In this document: positions 7,897 through 17,218 of the stretch, piece after piece | How the letters are laid out: each line of letters starts with the position of its first letter | Numbering within the stretch: position 1 is the first letter of the stretch | From: Sporofaciens musculi | GTDB taxonomy: Bacteria > Bacillota > Clostridia > Lachnospirales > Lachnospiraceae | Length of the DNA stretch: 64,000 nucleotides | NCBI RefSeq assembly: GCF_009830285.1 | Contig: NZ_WUQX01000001.1 | Coordinates: 1,178,501 to 1,242,500, forward strand | Direction of reading: 5' to 3' | The notes under the pieces: generated by a model | Databases searched by the model: none | What the model saw: the letters and a program-made list of their open reading frames with translations, nothing else | What the model was told of the DNA's origin: nothing | Translations under genes and position numbers: made by a program

Positions 7897-9268
7897 CAAT
7901 TTAAAGCGACGGAAGCTTCGGACCTTCCTGACTGTCCTCGGAGTGATCATTGGTACGGCCTCCATTGTAGTCATGATTTCATTGGGATTGGGTCTGCAGG
8001 AGTCTCTCTACCAGGAGGTAGAGAATTCCGGCGGTCTAACCAGCATCAAGGTGACTGGAGCTAATGCGGGAGACTCTATGGTTTCCTATTCATCCGGCGA
8101 CAGCGGGGAAGAATCGAAGAAATATATCAATGATCAGGTAATCAGCGAGCTTTCAAAGATTGAGAATGTAACCATTGCATCACCGGTGTATGAGATGTGG
8201 GTGAATATGATAAAGGGTAAGTACGAAGGCAACGGTCAACTGGTTGCAATGACTCCAGAAGGCCTGGTTGCCAAGAATATTCCACTGGCAGAGGGGAAGC
8301 TTCCGGCTTCTGGAGGCAGTACGCTGGAGGTGGTGTACGGCAATGGAATACCGACGATGTTTTATGAGAAAGGGTCGGGGAAGAGCTATTACGAGACGAT
8401 GGAGCTGCCTGACATTGACTTTATCCATGATTCCATTTTTATGATTCTTGACCAGGACGGATACTATAACAGTATGGGAAGCGGAATGGATATGGGAGGA
8501 GATGAAAATGGAGGACAGCAGGCCAAATCTAATACTGTTCAGAAGCATGTGGTAAGAGCATGTGGTATGGTACAAGGCGGTCCTGACGAGTATAATGCCA
8601 ATTATTACTATATATATTGCGATTTGGATACACTGAAACAGATTTTGAAGAAGGAGTTCTCAGGAAGAGCGATCCCAGGACAGCCCACTACGAAATCGGG
8701 CAAGCCATATAAGGAATTCTGTTATACCTATGCCCAGGTTAATGTAGACGATATCGACAATGTAGATAAGGTGGCGGCCATCATCCGTGAAAAGGGATAC
8801 AATGTAGAGACGAATGCAGAGTACTTAAACAGTATGAAAAGCCAGTTTGCCATTATTCAGGCAGTATTGGGCGGCATTGGAGCGGTGTCCCTGTTCGTGG
8901 CTGCAATCGGTATTGCTAATACAATGATGATGTCCATCTATGAGCGGACAAAAGAAATCGGAGTAATCAAGGTATTGGGTTGCAGTTTAAAGAATATTAA
9001 GCAGATGTTCCTGCTGGAAGCGGCGTTTATCGGTCTGCTTGGAGGCATGATGGGGAATGTATTGAGCTTCCTGATGTCTGCTGTCATTAATTTCCTGACC
9101 AGACAGGGTGCGACATCTATGGGATTTTCAAGTAATATCTCCTATATTCCTCCATGGCTGGTGTTGCTTTCTATGGGCTTCGCTATGCTGGTAGGGGTAA
9201 TAGCAGGATATTTCCCCGCCCTTCGTGCCATGAAGCTGAGTCCCCTTGCGGCAATTCGCAATGAATAA
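7862..9268 (+). CDS. FtsX/MacB-type ABC transporter permease
   Basis: 468 residues from the ATG at 7862, which has AGGAGG nine bases upstream inside the preceding gene; the upstream ATG at 7841 has no such site. Topology is MacB-like: one N-terminal helix (LRTFLTVLGVIIGTASIVVMI, about 17-37), a long extracellular domain (about 40-330) and three C-terminal helices with the FtsX signature around ERTKEIGVIKVLGCS. The large outer domain is rich in Gly and Tyr. Together with the ATPase and the CARDB protein it forms a three-gene unit. Substrate unknown; peptide export or cell-envelope stress sensing are possible. Confidence 0.88.
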   Translation: MSWIDLLRMSGSNLKRRKLRTFLTVLGVIIGTASIVVMISLGLGLQESLYQEVENSGGLTSIKVTGANAGDSMVSYSSGDSGEESKKYINDQVISELSKIENVTIASPVYEMWVNMIKGKYEGNGQLVAMTPEGLVAKNIPLAEGKLPASGGSTLEVVYGNGIPTMFYEKGSGKSYYETMELPDIDFIHDSIFMILDQDGYYNSMGSGMDMGGDENGGQQAKSNTVQKHVVRACGMVQGGPDEYNANYYYIYCDLDTLKQILKKEFSGRAIPGQPTTKSGKPYKEFCYTYAQVNVDDIDNVDKVAAIIREKGYNVETNAEYLNSMKSQFAIIQAVLGGIGAVSLFVAAIGIANTMMMSIYERTKEIGVIKVLGCSLKNIKQMFLLEAAFIGLLGGMMGNVLSFLMSAVINFLTRQGATSMGFSSNISYIPPWLVLLSMGFAMLVGVIAGYFPALRAMKLSPLAAIRNE

Positions 9269-9281
9269 GGAGTAAAGGGGC

Positions 9282-9545
9282 TTATTCTTCAATAATGTGG
9301 ATTTCGAGGTAATCAAAGTCAATAGAGTCCACGAAGTTATCCTGTGTAAACCGCGTCTTGTCATGTCGTTTGAATTCATCAATCGTTGCATCCAGCCAGA
9401 TTGGTTTGCTCAAATCAAATTCATAGCATATGGCATCAAGAGCGTTGAATATCTTATGGGTTCGGGTATCGTCCGTATCATCACAGATGACGGTATCCCG
9501 AACCATTCTATTGTCCTTAAATTCTTTTCCCCATAAACGAAACAT
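9282..9545 (-). CDS. Small conserved acidic protein of unknown function
   Basis: 87 residues from the ATG at 9545, which has GAGG seven bases upstream; an ATG at 9551 is only one base from that site. The protein (MFRLWGKEFKDNRMVRD...; ends FDYLEIHIIEE) has no membrane segment or signal peptide and is rich in D/E/K. It faces the permease gene, ending 14 bases from its stop. I do not recognise a functional family; the coherent composition and ribosome-binding site support a real gene. Confidence 0.65.
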   Translation of the reverse strand: MFRLWGKEFKDNRMVRDTVICDDTDDTRTHKIFNALDAICYEFDLSKPIWLDATIDEFKRHDKTRFTQDNFVDSIDFDYLEIHIIEE

Positions 9546-9685
9546 AACCATACCTCATTTCCATAAAATATACTGAAAAGTATATCTGTTTTTTGCGTAG
9601 CTGTAAAGAGAAAAATTCTTAGCTATACAAATTCAAGATGAGGGCTTATAATAAGAATCGTATATATGAAAGCGGGGATGATTAT

Positions 9686-10210
9686 ATGATTGGAACAGGA
9701 AGAATACATGTATACTATGGAGACGGGAAGGGAAAGACGACTGCCGCAGTGGGATTGGCCGTTCGGGCTGTGGGCGCCGGACTTAAGGTGCTGGTGTTTC
9801 AGTTTCTAAAGGACAATTCCTCCAGTGAACGCAAGGTATTGGAGGTTCTCCCGAACGTTACCTGCCTTCCGGGAAGGGAGAAGGTAAAGTTTGTGGGTAA
9901 TATGAACAGAGACGAGCGTGCACAGCTTCGCCATTACAACAATAAGGCTTTGGACGAGATCATAAAATTCTGCGCTCCATTCGATATGCTGCTGCTGGAC
10001 GAGGTGCTGTGCGCCCTTAAGTTTGACGTAATCAGTGAGGACAAGCTTATCAGTTTTATCCAGCATAAGCCGAGAGGGTTGGAGATTGTGATGACAGGTC
10101 ATGAGGTTACGGACAATCTGCTTGAGATGGCAGACTATGCCACGGAGATACGGAAGGTGAAGCATCAGTTTGACTTAGGCAGGTCGGCAAGACAGGGGAT
10201 TGAGTTCTAA
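9686..10210 (+). CDS. Cob(I)yrinic acid a,c-diamide adenosyltransferase (CobO/BtuR-like)
   Basis: 174 residues from the ATG at 9686, which has GGGG nine bases upstream; the longer reading from 9638 adds 16 unlikely residues. The P-loop is YYGDGKGKTTAAVGLAVRA (about 8-26), with Walker-B-like LLLDEVLCAL and a late VMTGHE, all typical of CobA/CobO/BtuR enzymes that move adenosyl from ATP to cob(I)alamin. It stands alone, with no other cobalamin gene and no B12 riboswitch motif upstream. The family also contains members with other roles, so the corrinoid substrate is inferred. Confidence 0.85.
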   Translation: MIGTGRIHVYYGDGKGKTTAAVGLAVRAVGAGLKVLVFQFLKDNSSSERKVLEVLPNVTCLPGREKVKFVGNMNRDERAQLRHYNNKALDEIIKFCAPFDMLLLDEVLCALKFDVISEDKLISFIQHKPRGLEIVMTGHEVTDNLLEMADYATEIRKVKHQFDLGRSARQGIEF

Positions 10211-10276
10211 GATTTTCTTGACTATTTTTTAGGTTATTTGCAAATATAATCAGTTTCTTAAATAAATGTGAATTTC

Positions 10277-10305
10277 ATGACATACCTTGATTCATATGGT
10301 ATACT
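10277..10305 (+). promoter_or_regulatory. Promoter of the small alarmone synthetase gene
   Basis: ATGACA (10277-10282), 17-base spacer, TATACT (10300-10305), about 40 bases before the ATG. Confidence 0.6.
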
Positions 10306-10351
10306 ATGGACAGTACGAATTAACTCTTCGATATGAGAGGAGAGATACTAT

Positions 10352-11062
10352 ATGGAGAATGCAATAAAGAATTATGAGGATGTAGACAGTTGGAAGACTA
10401 TTATGTTCCTGTATAACTCAGCATTGAAGGAAGTTGGAACGAAGCTAGAGATACTGAACGATGAATTCCAGCACGTACATAAGTATAATCCGATTGAGCA
10501 TATCAAGACCAGAGTAAAGACACCAGAAAGTATAGTAAAGAAGTTAAGGAAGAACGGGTACGAGATATCGATTGAGAATATGGTCAAGCATGTCAACGAT
10601 ATAGCCGGCGTGAGGCTTATTTGCTCCTTCACATCCGACATTTATCAGTTGGGAGAGATGATCGGGAACCAGAGTGATTTGAAGGTTCTGGCAATCAAGG
10701 ATTACATTAAGCGCCCGAAGACAAGCGGTTATAAGAGCTATCATATGCTGGTATCCGTGCCGATATTTTTATCGGACAGTGTAGTAGATACAAAAGTAGA
10801 GATTCAGATTCGGACGATTGCCATGGATTTCTGGGCAAGCCTTGAACATAAGATCTATTACAAATTTGAAGGAAATGCTCCCGAATATATAAGTCGGGAA
10901 TTGAGAGAATGTGCGGAGATGGTTTCATCCCTGGATGAGAAGATGCTGTCTCTGAACAGAGCAATCCTGGATTGCTTAAGAGAACAAGAAGAGTTAAGAA
11001 TCAGTACAAAGAGAAATGAAAGGAGCCATACGAGCCGTGTGGCGATGTCGGGTCTGAGTTAA
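10352..11062 (+). CDS. Small alarmone synthetase, (p)ppGpp synthetase (RelQ/YjbM type)
   Basis: 236 residues with only the RelA/SpoT synthetase domain, no HD hydrolase, TGS or ACT. Seen: KTRVKTPESIVKKLRKNGY (about 50-70), DIAGVRLICSF (about 81-91), the Mg/GTP loop KRPKTSGYKSYHM (about 117-129) and VEIQIRTIAMDFWASLEHK (about 145-163). It should transfer pyrophosphate from ATP to GTP or GDP. Single-gene transcript with its own promoter; its terminator overlaps the last codons. Confidence 0.92.
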   Translation: MENAIKNYEDVDSWKTIMFLYNSALKEVGTKLEILNDEFQHVHKYNPIEHIKTRVKTPESIVKKLRKNGYEISIENMVKHVNDIAGVRLICSFTSDIYQLGEMIGNQSDLKVLAIKDYIKRPKTSGYKSYHMLVSVPIFLSDSVVDTKVEIQIRTIAMDFWASLEHKIYYKFEGNAPEYISRELRECAEMVSSLDEKMLSLNRAILDCLREQEELRISTKRNERSHTSRVAMSGLS

Positions 11063-11080
11063 TCTCAGACCTCTTTTTTT
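11051..11080 (+). terminator. Terminator overlapping the end of the alarmone synthetase gene
   Basis: GGTCTGAG (11051-11058) pairs with CTCAGACC (11064-11071), then T7. The stop codon (11060-11062) lies in the five-base loop. Confidence 0.88.
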
Positions 11081-11222
11081 GCCTATAAAGTATATCTATA
11101 AATAGAAATTATATATTATAAAAGTCTATTTGAAGCCTGGGCCATGGATTTATATAATAGAGGTAAGGGCACAGCCGCAGGCAATCATGTCGGGCATAAA
11201 TCACCCGAAAGGAGAGGACAAT

Positions 11223-11906
11223 ATGTTCATAGATACCCACATGCACGAAATGACTTACTCAAAGGACAGTTTTCTAAAGCTAGAACAGATGGTAGAGCTT
11301 GCAAAGCTAAAAGGGCTTGGAGGAATCTGCATTACTGACCATGACAGCATGGGACTTAAGGAATATGCCGCAGACTATTCTAGGAGGACTGGCTTCCCCA
11401 TTTTTGTGGGTATTGAATTCTTCTCTTTGCAGGGCGATATTGTTGCATTCGGGATTGACGACTACCCAAAAGAGCGCATACCTGCCCAGGAGTTTATTGA
11501 TTTGGTCAAAGGACAGGGGGGCGTGTGCTATGCAGCGCATCCCTTCCGCAACAACAACCGAGGGCTAGAGGAACATCTCCTAAAGGTGCATGGCCTGGAC
11601 GGTCTGGAAGTGCTTAACGGAAGCACGTCAATGGAAGCTTGCAGGACGGCGGCAGAATTTGCGCTAGAATTGGGGCTTTTCACCATGGGCGCAAGCGACT
11701 GCCATGTTCCGGAGAAGGTTGGCGTCTGTGCGACTTATTTCCCTGAAGAAGTACATACCATGCAAGAGTTTCTTTCCATATTTAAAAAGGGAGGGATGAA
11801 GCCTGCCCTTTATGACGGCAAGACCTACCATACCATAGATATCAGAAGCAGCACCGTTCGTGAAAATCTGGAAAGCTATTGCTATGCGACGTGTGTAAGG
11901 ACATAA
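11223..11906 (+). CDS. PHP domain phosphoesterase
   Basis: 227 residues from the ATG at 11223, with AAAGGAGAGG upstream; the longer reading from 11130 is unlikely. The metal-binding PHP motifs are DTHMHE (residues 4-9), ITDHDSMG (about 36-43), AAHPFR (about 101-106) and GASDCHVPE (about 155-163). Similar proteins hydrolyse phosphate esters such as histidinol phosphate or nucleotide 3',5'-bisphosphates; this one's substrate cannot be told. It precedes the selenium genes but has an intervening promoter, so it is probably independent. Confidence 0.85.
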   Translation: MFIDTHMHEMTYSKDSFLKLEQMVELAKLKGLGGICITDHDSMGLKEYAADYSRRTGFPIFVGIEFFSLQGDIVAFGIDDYPKERIPAQEFIDLVKGQGGVCYAAHPFRNNNRGLEEHLLKVHGLDGLEVLNGSTSMEACRTAAEFALELGLFTMGASDCHVPEKVGVCATYFPEEVHTMQEFLSIFKKGGMKPALYDGKTYHTIDIRSSTVRENLESYCYATCVRT

Positions 11907-11968
11907 CAGATTTACAGTGGTAAAAGAGTCTGGGAAATTTCTCAAACTATTTTATAATATATTAAATA

Positions 11969-12029
11969 TTCGTTTACCTTTTTGTCAAACAATGATAGAA
12001 TATGTCTATATGTGTTGGAGGTAAACGAA
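11969..12029. promoter_or_regulatory. Promoter and inverted-repeat operator candidate of the selenium cluster
   Basis: A possible promoter reads TTTACC (11973-11978), 17 bases, TAGAAT (11996-12001). The 10-base TTCGTTTACC (11969-11978) recurs inverted as GGTAAACGAA (12020-12029), bracketing the promoter and the likely start site. This looks like paired regulator half-sites. The regulator is not identified. Confidence 0.45.
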
Positions 12030-12054
12030 CCGAAGAAGAAAGGTGGAATGTAAA

Positions 12055-12660
12055 ATGGTTACAGTCAACGCAATGGGAGATAACTGTCCAATTCCGGTTA
12101 TCAAGACCAAAAAGGCAATGCAGGCGCTTACAGGGCCGGAGACAATCGAGGTTCTGGTGGACAATGAGATTGCAGTACAGAACGTTACGAAGATGGCGTC
12201 AAGCGCAGGAGGAGCGGTATCCTCCGAGAAGCTTGGAGATGCGCAGTTTAAGATTACAATCCAGATGGAAGGCGCAGCAGCTCAAGATGCAGCAGAGGAT
12301 GTGGTATGTGCGCCGGATGCAAGGGACAACACTGTGGTGGTCGTTTCATCTGACAGGATGGGTATAGGAAACGACGAATTGGGTAAAGTATTAATGAAAG
12401 GTTTTATCTTTGCTGTTACGCAGCTTGACACTCTGCCTAAGACCATGCTTTTCTATAATGGCGGAGCGACCCTGACGGCTGAAGGCTCTGATTCACTGGA
12501 AGACCTTAAGTCTTTGGAGGCACAGGGCGTGGAGATTATGACCTGCGGAACTTGTCTGGATTACTATGGACTTAAAGATAAGCTGGCTGTAGGTTCTGTG
12601 ACGAATATGTACAGCATTGTAGAGACAATGGCGAAAGCAGGAAAGATTATTAGACCATAG
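12055..12660 (+). CDS. yedF: Sulfurtransferase-like selenium metabolism protein YedF
   Basis: 201 residues from the ATG at 12055, with AAAGGTGG eight bases upstream; a GTG at 12043 overlaps that site. The N-terminal 70 residues are a TusA/SirA domain with the CPxP motif (GDNCPIPVIKTKKAM, cysteine about residue 9). The C-terminal part (about 85-200) is a DsrE-like domain with a CGTCLDYYGL cysteine pair. This two-domain form (TIGR03527) occurs almost only with selenium genes. It probably carries persulfide or selenide on cysteine toward SelD, but no biochemical role is settled. First gene of the run ending at 21076. Confidence 0.88.
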   Translation: MVTVNAMGDNCPIPVIKTKKAMQALTGPETIEVLVDNEIAVQNVTKMASSAGGAVSSEKLGDAQFKITIQMEGAAAQDAAEDVVCAPDARDNTVVVVSSDRMGIGNDELGKVLMKGFIFAVTQLDTLPKTMLFYNGGATLTAEGSDSLEDLKSLEAQGVEIMTCGTCLDYYGLKDKLAVGSVTNMYSIVETMAKAGKIIRP

Positions 12661-12678
12661 TATATATTTTGCAATTTT

Positions 12679-12718
12679 AAGTACATCATTGTCAGGAGGC
12701 TCTGGCAATGATGTACTT
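12679..12718 (+). promoter_or_regulatory. Hairpin between yedF and selD with a ribosome-binding-site-like loop
   Basis: AAGTACATCATTG (12679-12691) pairs perfectly with CAATGATGTACTT (12706-12718). The loop contains CAGGAGG, echoing the true selD site at 12740-12747. No T tract follows, so this may be an RNA-stability or regulatory element and not a terminator. Confidence 0.55.
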
Positions 12719-12753
12719 GTATCAGAAAAAAGAGATGTTCAGGAGGTTTTGAA

Positions 12754-13794
12754 ATGAAATCAGATGTTAGATTAACGCAATTAAGTAAGACGGCTGGCTG
12801 AGCGGCTAAGATAGGTCCAGAGACCCTTGCTCAGGTACTGAGTAAGCTGCCTCAATTCCATGATGACAATTTAATAGTAGGGATTGAAACATCCGACGAC
12901 GCAGCCATTTATAAAGTTACTGATGAGATTGCGATGATCCAGACGGTAGATTTCTTTACTCCGATTGTTGACGACCCTTATATGTTTGGGCAGATCGCAG
13001 CGGCAAACTCTCTAAGCGACGTATGGGCTATGGGGGGAGAGCCGGCAGTAGCGCTTAACATAGTCGGTTTCCCGAATTGTCTGGATCCGGCGATTTTGGG
13101 CGACATCCTGGCGGGTGGCGCCATGAAGGTGAAAGAAGCAGGAGCTGTGCTGGTGGGAGGACATTCCGTACAGGACGATGAGCCGAAGTATGGGCTGTGT
13201 GTATCCGGCTTTGTGCATCCTGATAAGATATTTAAGAATTATGGCTGCAGGCCGGGAGATATCCTGGTGCTCACGAAGCAGATTGGAAGCGGCGTGGTAA
13301 ATACTGCGATTAAGGCAGAGATGGCATCCCCGTCCGCCATTCGTGAGGCGCAGACAGTTATGGCTTCCCTGAACAAGAAGGGCAAGCAGGTGGTAGAGAA
13401 GTACGACGTATCCGCATGTACGGATATTACGGGCTTTGGGCTTCTTGGACATTGTGTGGAGATGGCCCAGGCCAGTGAGGTGACATTCGAGCTTCGTGTA
13501 AAGGATATCGCGTATTTTGAGGATGCCATTGATTATGCGAAGATGGGACTGGTTCCGGCGGGAGCTTATAAGAATCGAGGCTATTCCATCGGTAAGGTGG
13601 AGGCGGGAGCCGTAAAGGAGTATTATCTTGACCTGCTCTATGATCCCCAGACATCAGGCGGGCTGTTGATTAGCGTTTCACCGGAGTATGTTCAGGAGAT
13701 GCTAAGAGACTTTGAAAAGGCAGGCATGGATACGGCAGTCTCGATTATTGGAAAGGTAGCAGACAAGAGCGATAAATTAATACGTCTGTTTTAA
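12754..13794 (+). CDS. selD: Selenide, water dikinase (selenophosphate synthetase), selenoprotein with in-frame UGA
   Basis: 346 residues if the TGA at 12799-12801 is read as selenocysteine (residue 16). SelD makes selenophosphate from selenide and ATP. The ATG at 12754 has AGGAGG upstream, and the short N-terminal frame runs straight into TAG-U-AAKIGPE, the conserved active-site motif where other species have Cys or Sec. Downstream are the ATP/Mg motifs TSDDAAIYK, VDFFTPIVDDPY, GGHSVQDDEPKYG and DITGFGLLGH. Ordinary gene calling would start at 12934 and lose the active site. A hairpin suited to a bacterial SECIS lies just after the UGA. selA and selB follow. Confidence 0.95.
12799..12846 (+). 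promoter_or_regulatory. UGA-Sec codon and SECIS-like hairpin of selD
   Basis: TGA at 12799-12801 followed by CTTGCTCA (12826-12833), loop GGTAC, TGAGTAAG (12839-12846): eight pairs with one G-U. The loop starts about 32 bases after the UGA, within the range described for bacterial SECIS elements. A smaller GGTC/GACC hairpin at 12814-12825 is an alternative. Confidence 0.6.
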
Positions 13795-13837
13795 GGCCAG
13801 AGCAGACTGGAAATAAAATAGTTAGGAAATGAGAGAG

Positions 13838-15265
13838 ATGAATAAGAATATGCTGTACCGCAGTATTCCGAAGGTGGACGTACTGCTGGAAAATGAAACC
13901 ATCCAAAAGTTGATTGACCATTACAGCAGGGATACCGTGATGGAGGCAATCCATATAGAGATGGACAAGCTGAGAGAATTTATCGGGCAATGTGAGGAGG
14001 AGGATAGGGCAAGGGCGCAGATTGAGCTGCTTCTTGCCCATATAGAGATGACCGTTGCCGCTATGCACACTCCCAATATGTGTATGGTGATTAACGGTAC
14101 GGGCACTATTCTTCACACGAACCTGGGTCGTGCGCCCATCGGACAGGAGCATATGAGGCGTCTGTCTGCAATCGCAACGGGATATTCTAACCTTGAGTAC
14201 AATCTAAAGGAAGGGCGCAGGGGAGAGCGTTATTCCCATTTTGAGAAGTTATTATGCAAGATTACAGGGGCTGAGGCTGCCATGGCGGTAAATAACAACG
14301 CTGCGGCAGTCATGTTGATTCTGAGTTCACTTGCCAAGGGAGGCCAGGTGGTCGTTTCCCGTGGTGAGCTGGTGGAAATCGGGGGAAAGTTTCGGATTCC
14401 TGACGTGATGGAGCAAAGCGGCGCTACGCTGGTTGAGGTTGGCACCACCAATAAGACCCATTTTGACGACTATGAAAATGCAATCACTGAGGAGACGAAG
14501 GCTCTCCTTAAGGTTCACACCAGCAATTACAGGATTGTAGGTTTTACGGAGAGCGTGGGTATCGACGAATTGATTCCCATTGCCAAGGAGCATGAGATTC
14601 CTGTAATTGAGGATTTGGGAAGCGGCGTGCTCATTGATTTGAGTAAATACGGCATTACATATGAGCCGACGGTCCAGGATTCCATCGCCAAGGGGGCAGA
14701 CGTGGTATGCTTCAGCGGCGACAAGCTGTTGGGTGGCCCCCAGGCAGGAATTATTATTGGACGGAAGAAATATATTGACATGATGAAGAAGAACCAGTTG
14801 ACACGAGCGCTTAGGATCGACAAATTTACGGCAGCGGCTCTTGAGATGGTGCTGCAGGAATATCTGTCTGAGGAGAAAGCAATCCAGAATATTCCGGTTC
14901 TTCGGATGATTACGTGTCCATTGGAGGATGTGAAGTGGGAAGCTGAGGAGCTGTGTAAGATTTTGAATGAGAAAGAGCTGCCGGCTAAGATTGAGTGCGT
15001 GCCCTGCGAGTCCCAGATTGGAGGGGGCTCCCTTCCTCTTGAGCGGATTCCGAGTATGGCTGTGGCAATCCATCCCCAGAAGATTAGTGTTGCTGAGCTG
15101 GAAGAACGTATGCGGCACCTGCCCATACCTGCAATACCCAGGACGGTTAATGATACGGTGCTTCTGGATGTAAGAACCATTGAGCGGCGTTTTTTTAAGC
15201 TGCTTGCAGAGCAGTTCAAGGAGTTGGACGTGTTGGAGAAAATCAGCCTAATCGCAGGGCGGTAA
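13838..15265 (+). CDS. selA: L-seryl-tRNA(Sec) selenium transferase
   Basis: 475 residues from the ATG at 13838; an ATG at 13829 is only one base from its AGGA and less likely. SelA is a PLP enzyme that converts Ser-tRNA(Sec) to Sec-tRNA(Sec) with selenophosphate. Seen: the N-terminal SIPKVDVLL segment, INGTGTILHTNLGRAP (about 86-101), and the PLP-lysine motif FSGDKLLGGPQAG with the lysine near residue 296. Length matches the bacterial enzyme. It sits 43 bases after selD and 39 before selB, in the order selD-selA-selB. Confidence 0.95.
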   Translation: MNKNMLYRSIPKVDVLLENETIQKLIDHYSRDTVMEAIHIEMDKLREFIGQCEEEDRARAQIELLLAHIEMTVAAMHTPNMCMVINGTGTILHTNLGRAPIGQEHMRRLSAIATGYSNLEYNLKEGRRGERYSHFEKLLCKITGAEAAMAVNNNAAAVMLILSSLAKGGQVVVSRGELVEIGGKFRIPDVMEQSGATLVEVGTTNKTHFDDYENAITEETKALLKVHTSNYRIVGFTESVGIDELIPIAKEHEIPVIEDLGSGVLIDLSKYGITYEPTVQDSIAKGADVVCFSGDKLLGGPQAGIIIGRKKYIDMMKKNQLTRALRIDKFTAAALEMVLQEYLSEEKAIQNIPVLRMITCPLEDVKWEAEELCKILNEKELPAKIECVPCESQIGGGSLPLERIPSMAVAIHPQKISVAELEERMRHLPIPAIPRTVNDTVLLDVRTIERRFFKLLAEQFKELDVLEKISLIAGR

Positions 15266-15304
15266 CAGACAGAATGGATGATAGAGTTTGTAAAGAGGTG
15301 AGAA

Positions 15305-17218
15305 ATGAAAAATATAATCGTTGGTACGGCGGGGCATATTGACCACGGGAAGACGACGCTTATTAAGGCTCTGACAGGACGTAATACAGACCGGTGGGAG
15401 GAAGAACAGAGGCGGGGGATTACCATTGACCTGGGATTTACTTATTTTGACCTTCCATGCGGGGACCGTGTAGGCATCATTGATGTTCCGGGACATGAGC
15501 GGTTCATCAACAACATGGTTGCCGGCGTGGTGGGGATGGATTTGGTACTGCTGGTGATTGCCGCGGATGAAGGGATTATGCCTCAGACCAGAGAGCATGT
15601 GGATATCCTGAATCTGCTTGGGATAGAGAAAAGTATTATTGTTTTGAATAAATGTGACCTGGTGGATGAGGAATGGCTTGAGCTGGTGGAAGAAGAAATA
15701 AAGGAGGAGTTAGAGGGAACTTTTCTTGAAAACTCACCTGCGGTCAGGGTGTCGGCGGCGACGGGAGAAGGTCTAAAGGACCTGATTAACCTGATTGAGC
15801 GGATGACCAGTGATGAAGTAGTGGAAAAAGACGTTCAGACCATTCCGCGTCTTCCGGTTGATCGGGCGTTTACGCTGTCGGGCTTCGGGACGATTATTAC
15901 CGGCACGCTGGTATCTGGAACGATTTCCAAGGAGGATACGCTTCAAATGTATCCGGTAGGCAAGGAATGTAAGATTCGCAGCATTCAGGTGCATGGGCGG
16001 GACAAGGAGGAATGTTTTGCCGGACAGCGTGTGGCAATTAATCTGTCTAATGTGAAAAAGAAGGAAATTAAGAGAGGGTGTGTGCTGGCGCCCAAGAACA
16101 GTATGAAGAACACAGACCTTTTGGACGTGAAAATTAGGATTCTGGATTCCTCTGTTCGGGTTTTGACGAACCATATGCGGCTGCATTTTTTTACAGGCAC
16201 AAGCGAGGTGCTGTGCCGGGCCGTTCTGCTTGACAAGGAGGAGATAGGGCCCGCAGAGAGTGGGTTTGTACAGCTTCGGCTGGAGGAAGAAGTTGCCGTA
16301 AGGCGCGGTGATAAATTTGTGGTACGTTTCTATTCGCCGATGGAGACGATTGGAGGAGGCGTTATACTGGAGCCAAATCCAAGAGTAAAACGGCGGTTCC
16401 AGCAGGAGGTTATTGAAGAACTTGAGCGCAAAGAGTCCGGTTCAACGGCAGACGTGATTGAACTTCATGTCAAAGGGCATGGAGATACGTTGATTACCCT
16501 GGCTGAGCTTGCGAAGCTTACTGCGCTTTCGTTGGACGAGGTGCGGGAGGATGTAGAGAATTTGGAGAGCCAGGGGATAGTGTGTGTATTTCCTATGCGT
16601 AAGGATACTTATGTATGGCATAGCGACAGCAGGCGCGGTGCAGAGCAGACTCTTAAGAGCGTGCTTAAGGCTTACGAGGAGAGATTTCCCTATCGTTACG
16701 GCATGAAGAAGGCGGAGGTCCTGGCAGCTCATTTTCAGAAGATTAAGCCGAATGTTTTTGAGAGGATTCTGGATCTGCTCATTGACGATGGATGTCTGAA
16801 ACGTGTGGATGAGTTTCTGTGTACGCCTGAATATGAGGTGAGGAAGGACACAACCTATGACAAGGTATCCAAGCTTCTTCTGGACACCTTTACAAAAGCT
16901 AAGTATGATTTTGTGCGCTATTCGGAGATTGAATTCAAGGGTGTGGACAGAATGACAGCGGATGATATCCTGAATATTTTGCTGGAAGAACAAAAAATCG
17001 TGAAAGTTACGGATGATATGTTTACATTAAAGGAATACATGGAGAGCGCAAAGGAAGCGATTCAGAAGAAGCTTTTGGAGGACCCGCTGATTACCATTGC
17101 ACAGGTCAGGGATTTGTTTGAAACCAGTAGAAAAAGCGCCAAACCTATACTTGAGTACATGGACAGTATAAAAGTAACCAAGAAGACGGGGGCAGAGAGT
17201 GAAAGGATTGCATTCTAA
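15305..17218 (+). CDS. selB: Selenocysteine-specific translation elongation factor
   Basis: 637 residues. SelB carries Sec-tRNA(Sec) to ribosomes stopped at UGA by binding the SECIS hairpin. The GTPase domain has G1 [13 protein letters not shown] (residues 7-19), G2/G3 RRGITIDLG and DVPGHE, and NKCD (about 118). EF-Tu-like domains 2-3 follow (about 175-340), then C-terminal winged helices (about 390-637) that bind the mRNA hairpin. Ribosome-binding site AGAGGTGAG precedes the ATG. The stop overlaps the next gene (TAATG at 17216-17220). Confidence 0.95.
   Translation: MKNIIVGTAGHIDHGKTTLIKALTGRNTDRWEEEQRRGITIDLGFTYFDLPCGDRVGIIDVPGHERFINNMVAGVVGMDLVLLVIAADEGIMPQTREHVDILNLLGIEKSIIVLNKCDLVDEEWLELVEEEIKEELEGTFLENSPAVRVSAATGEGLKDLINLIERMTSDEVVEKDVQTIPRLPVDRAFTLSGFGTIITGTLVSGTISKEDTLQMYPVGKECKIRSIQVHGRDKEECFAGQRVAINLSNVKKKEIKRGCVLAPKNSMKNTDLLDVKIRILDSSVRVLTNHMRLHFFTGTSEVLCRAVLLDKEEIGPAESGFVQLRLEEEVAVRRGDKFVVRFYSPMETIGGGVILEPNPRVKRRFQQEVIEELERKESGSTADVIELHVKGHGDTLITLAELAKLTALSLDEVREDVENLESQGIVCVFPMRKDTYVWHSDSRRGAEQTLKSVLKAYEERFPYRYGMKKAEVLAAHFQKIKPNVFERILDLLIDDGCLKRVDEFLCTPEYEVRKDTTYDKVSKLLLDTFTKAKYDFVRYSEIEFKGVDRMTADDILNILLEEQKIVKVTDDMFTLKEYMESAKEAIQKKLLEDPLITIAQVRDLFETSRKSAKPILEYMDSIKVTKKTGAESERIAF

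Noticed and set aside
9552..9685. Cobalamin riboswitch before the adenosyltransferase gene
   Set aside because: Only about 130 bases, with no B12-box or conserved core motifs.
12002..12367. 121-codon plus-strand frame over yedF
   Set aside because: Arg/Trp/Gln-rich translation in another frame of a clear YedF gene; no ribosome-binding site of its own.
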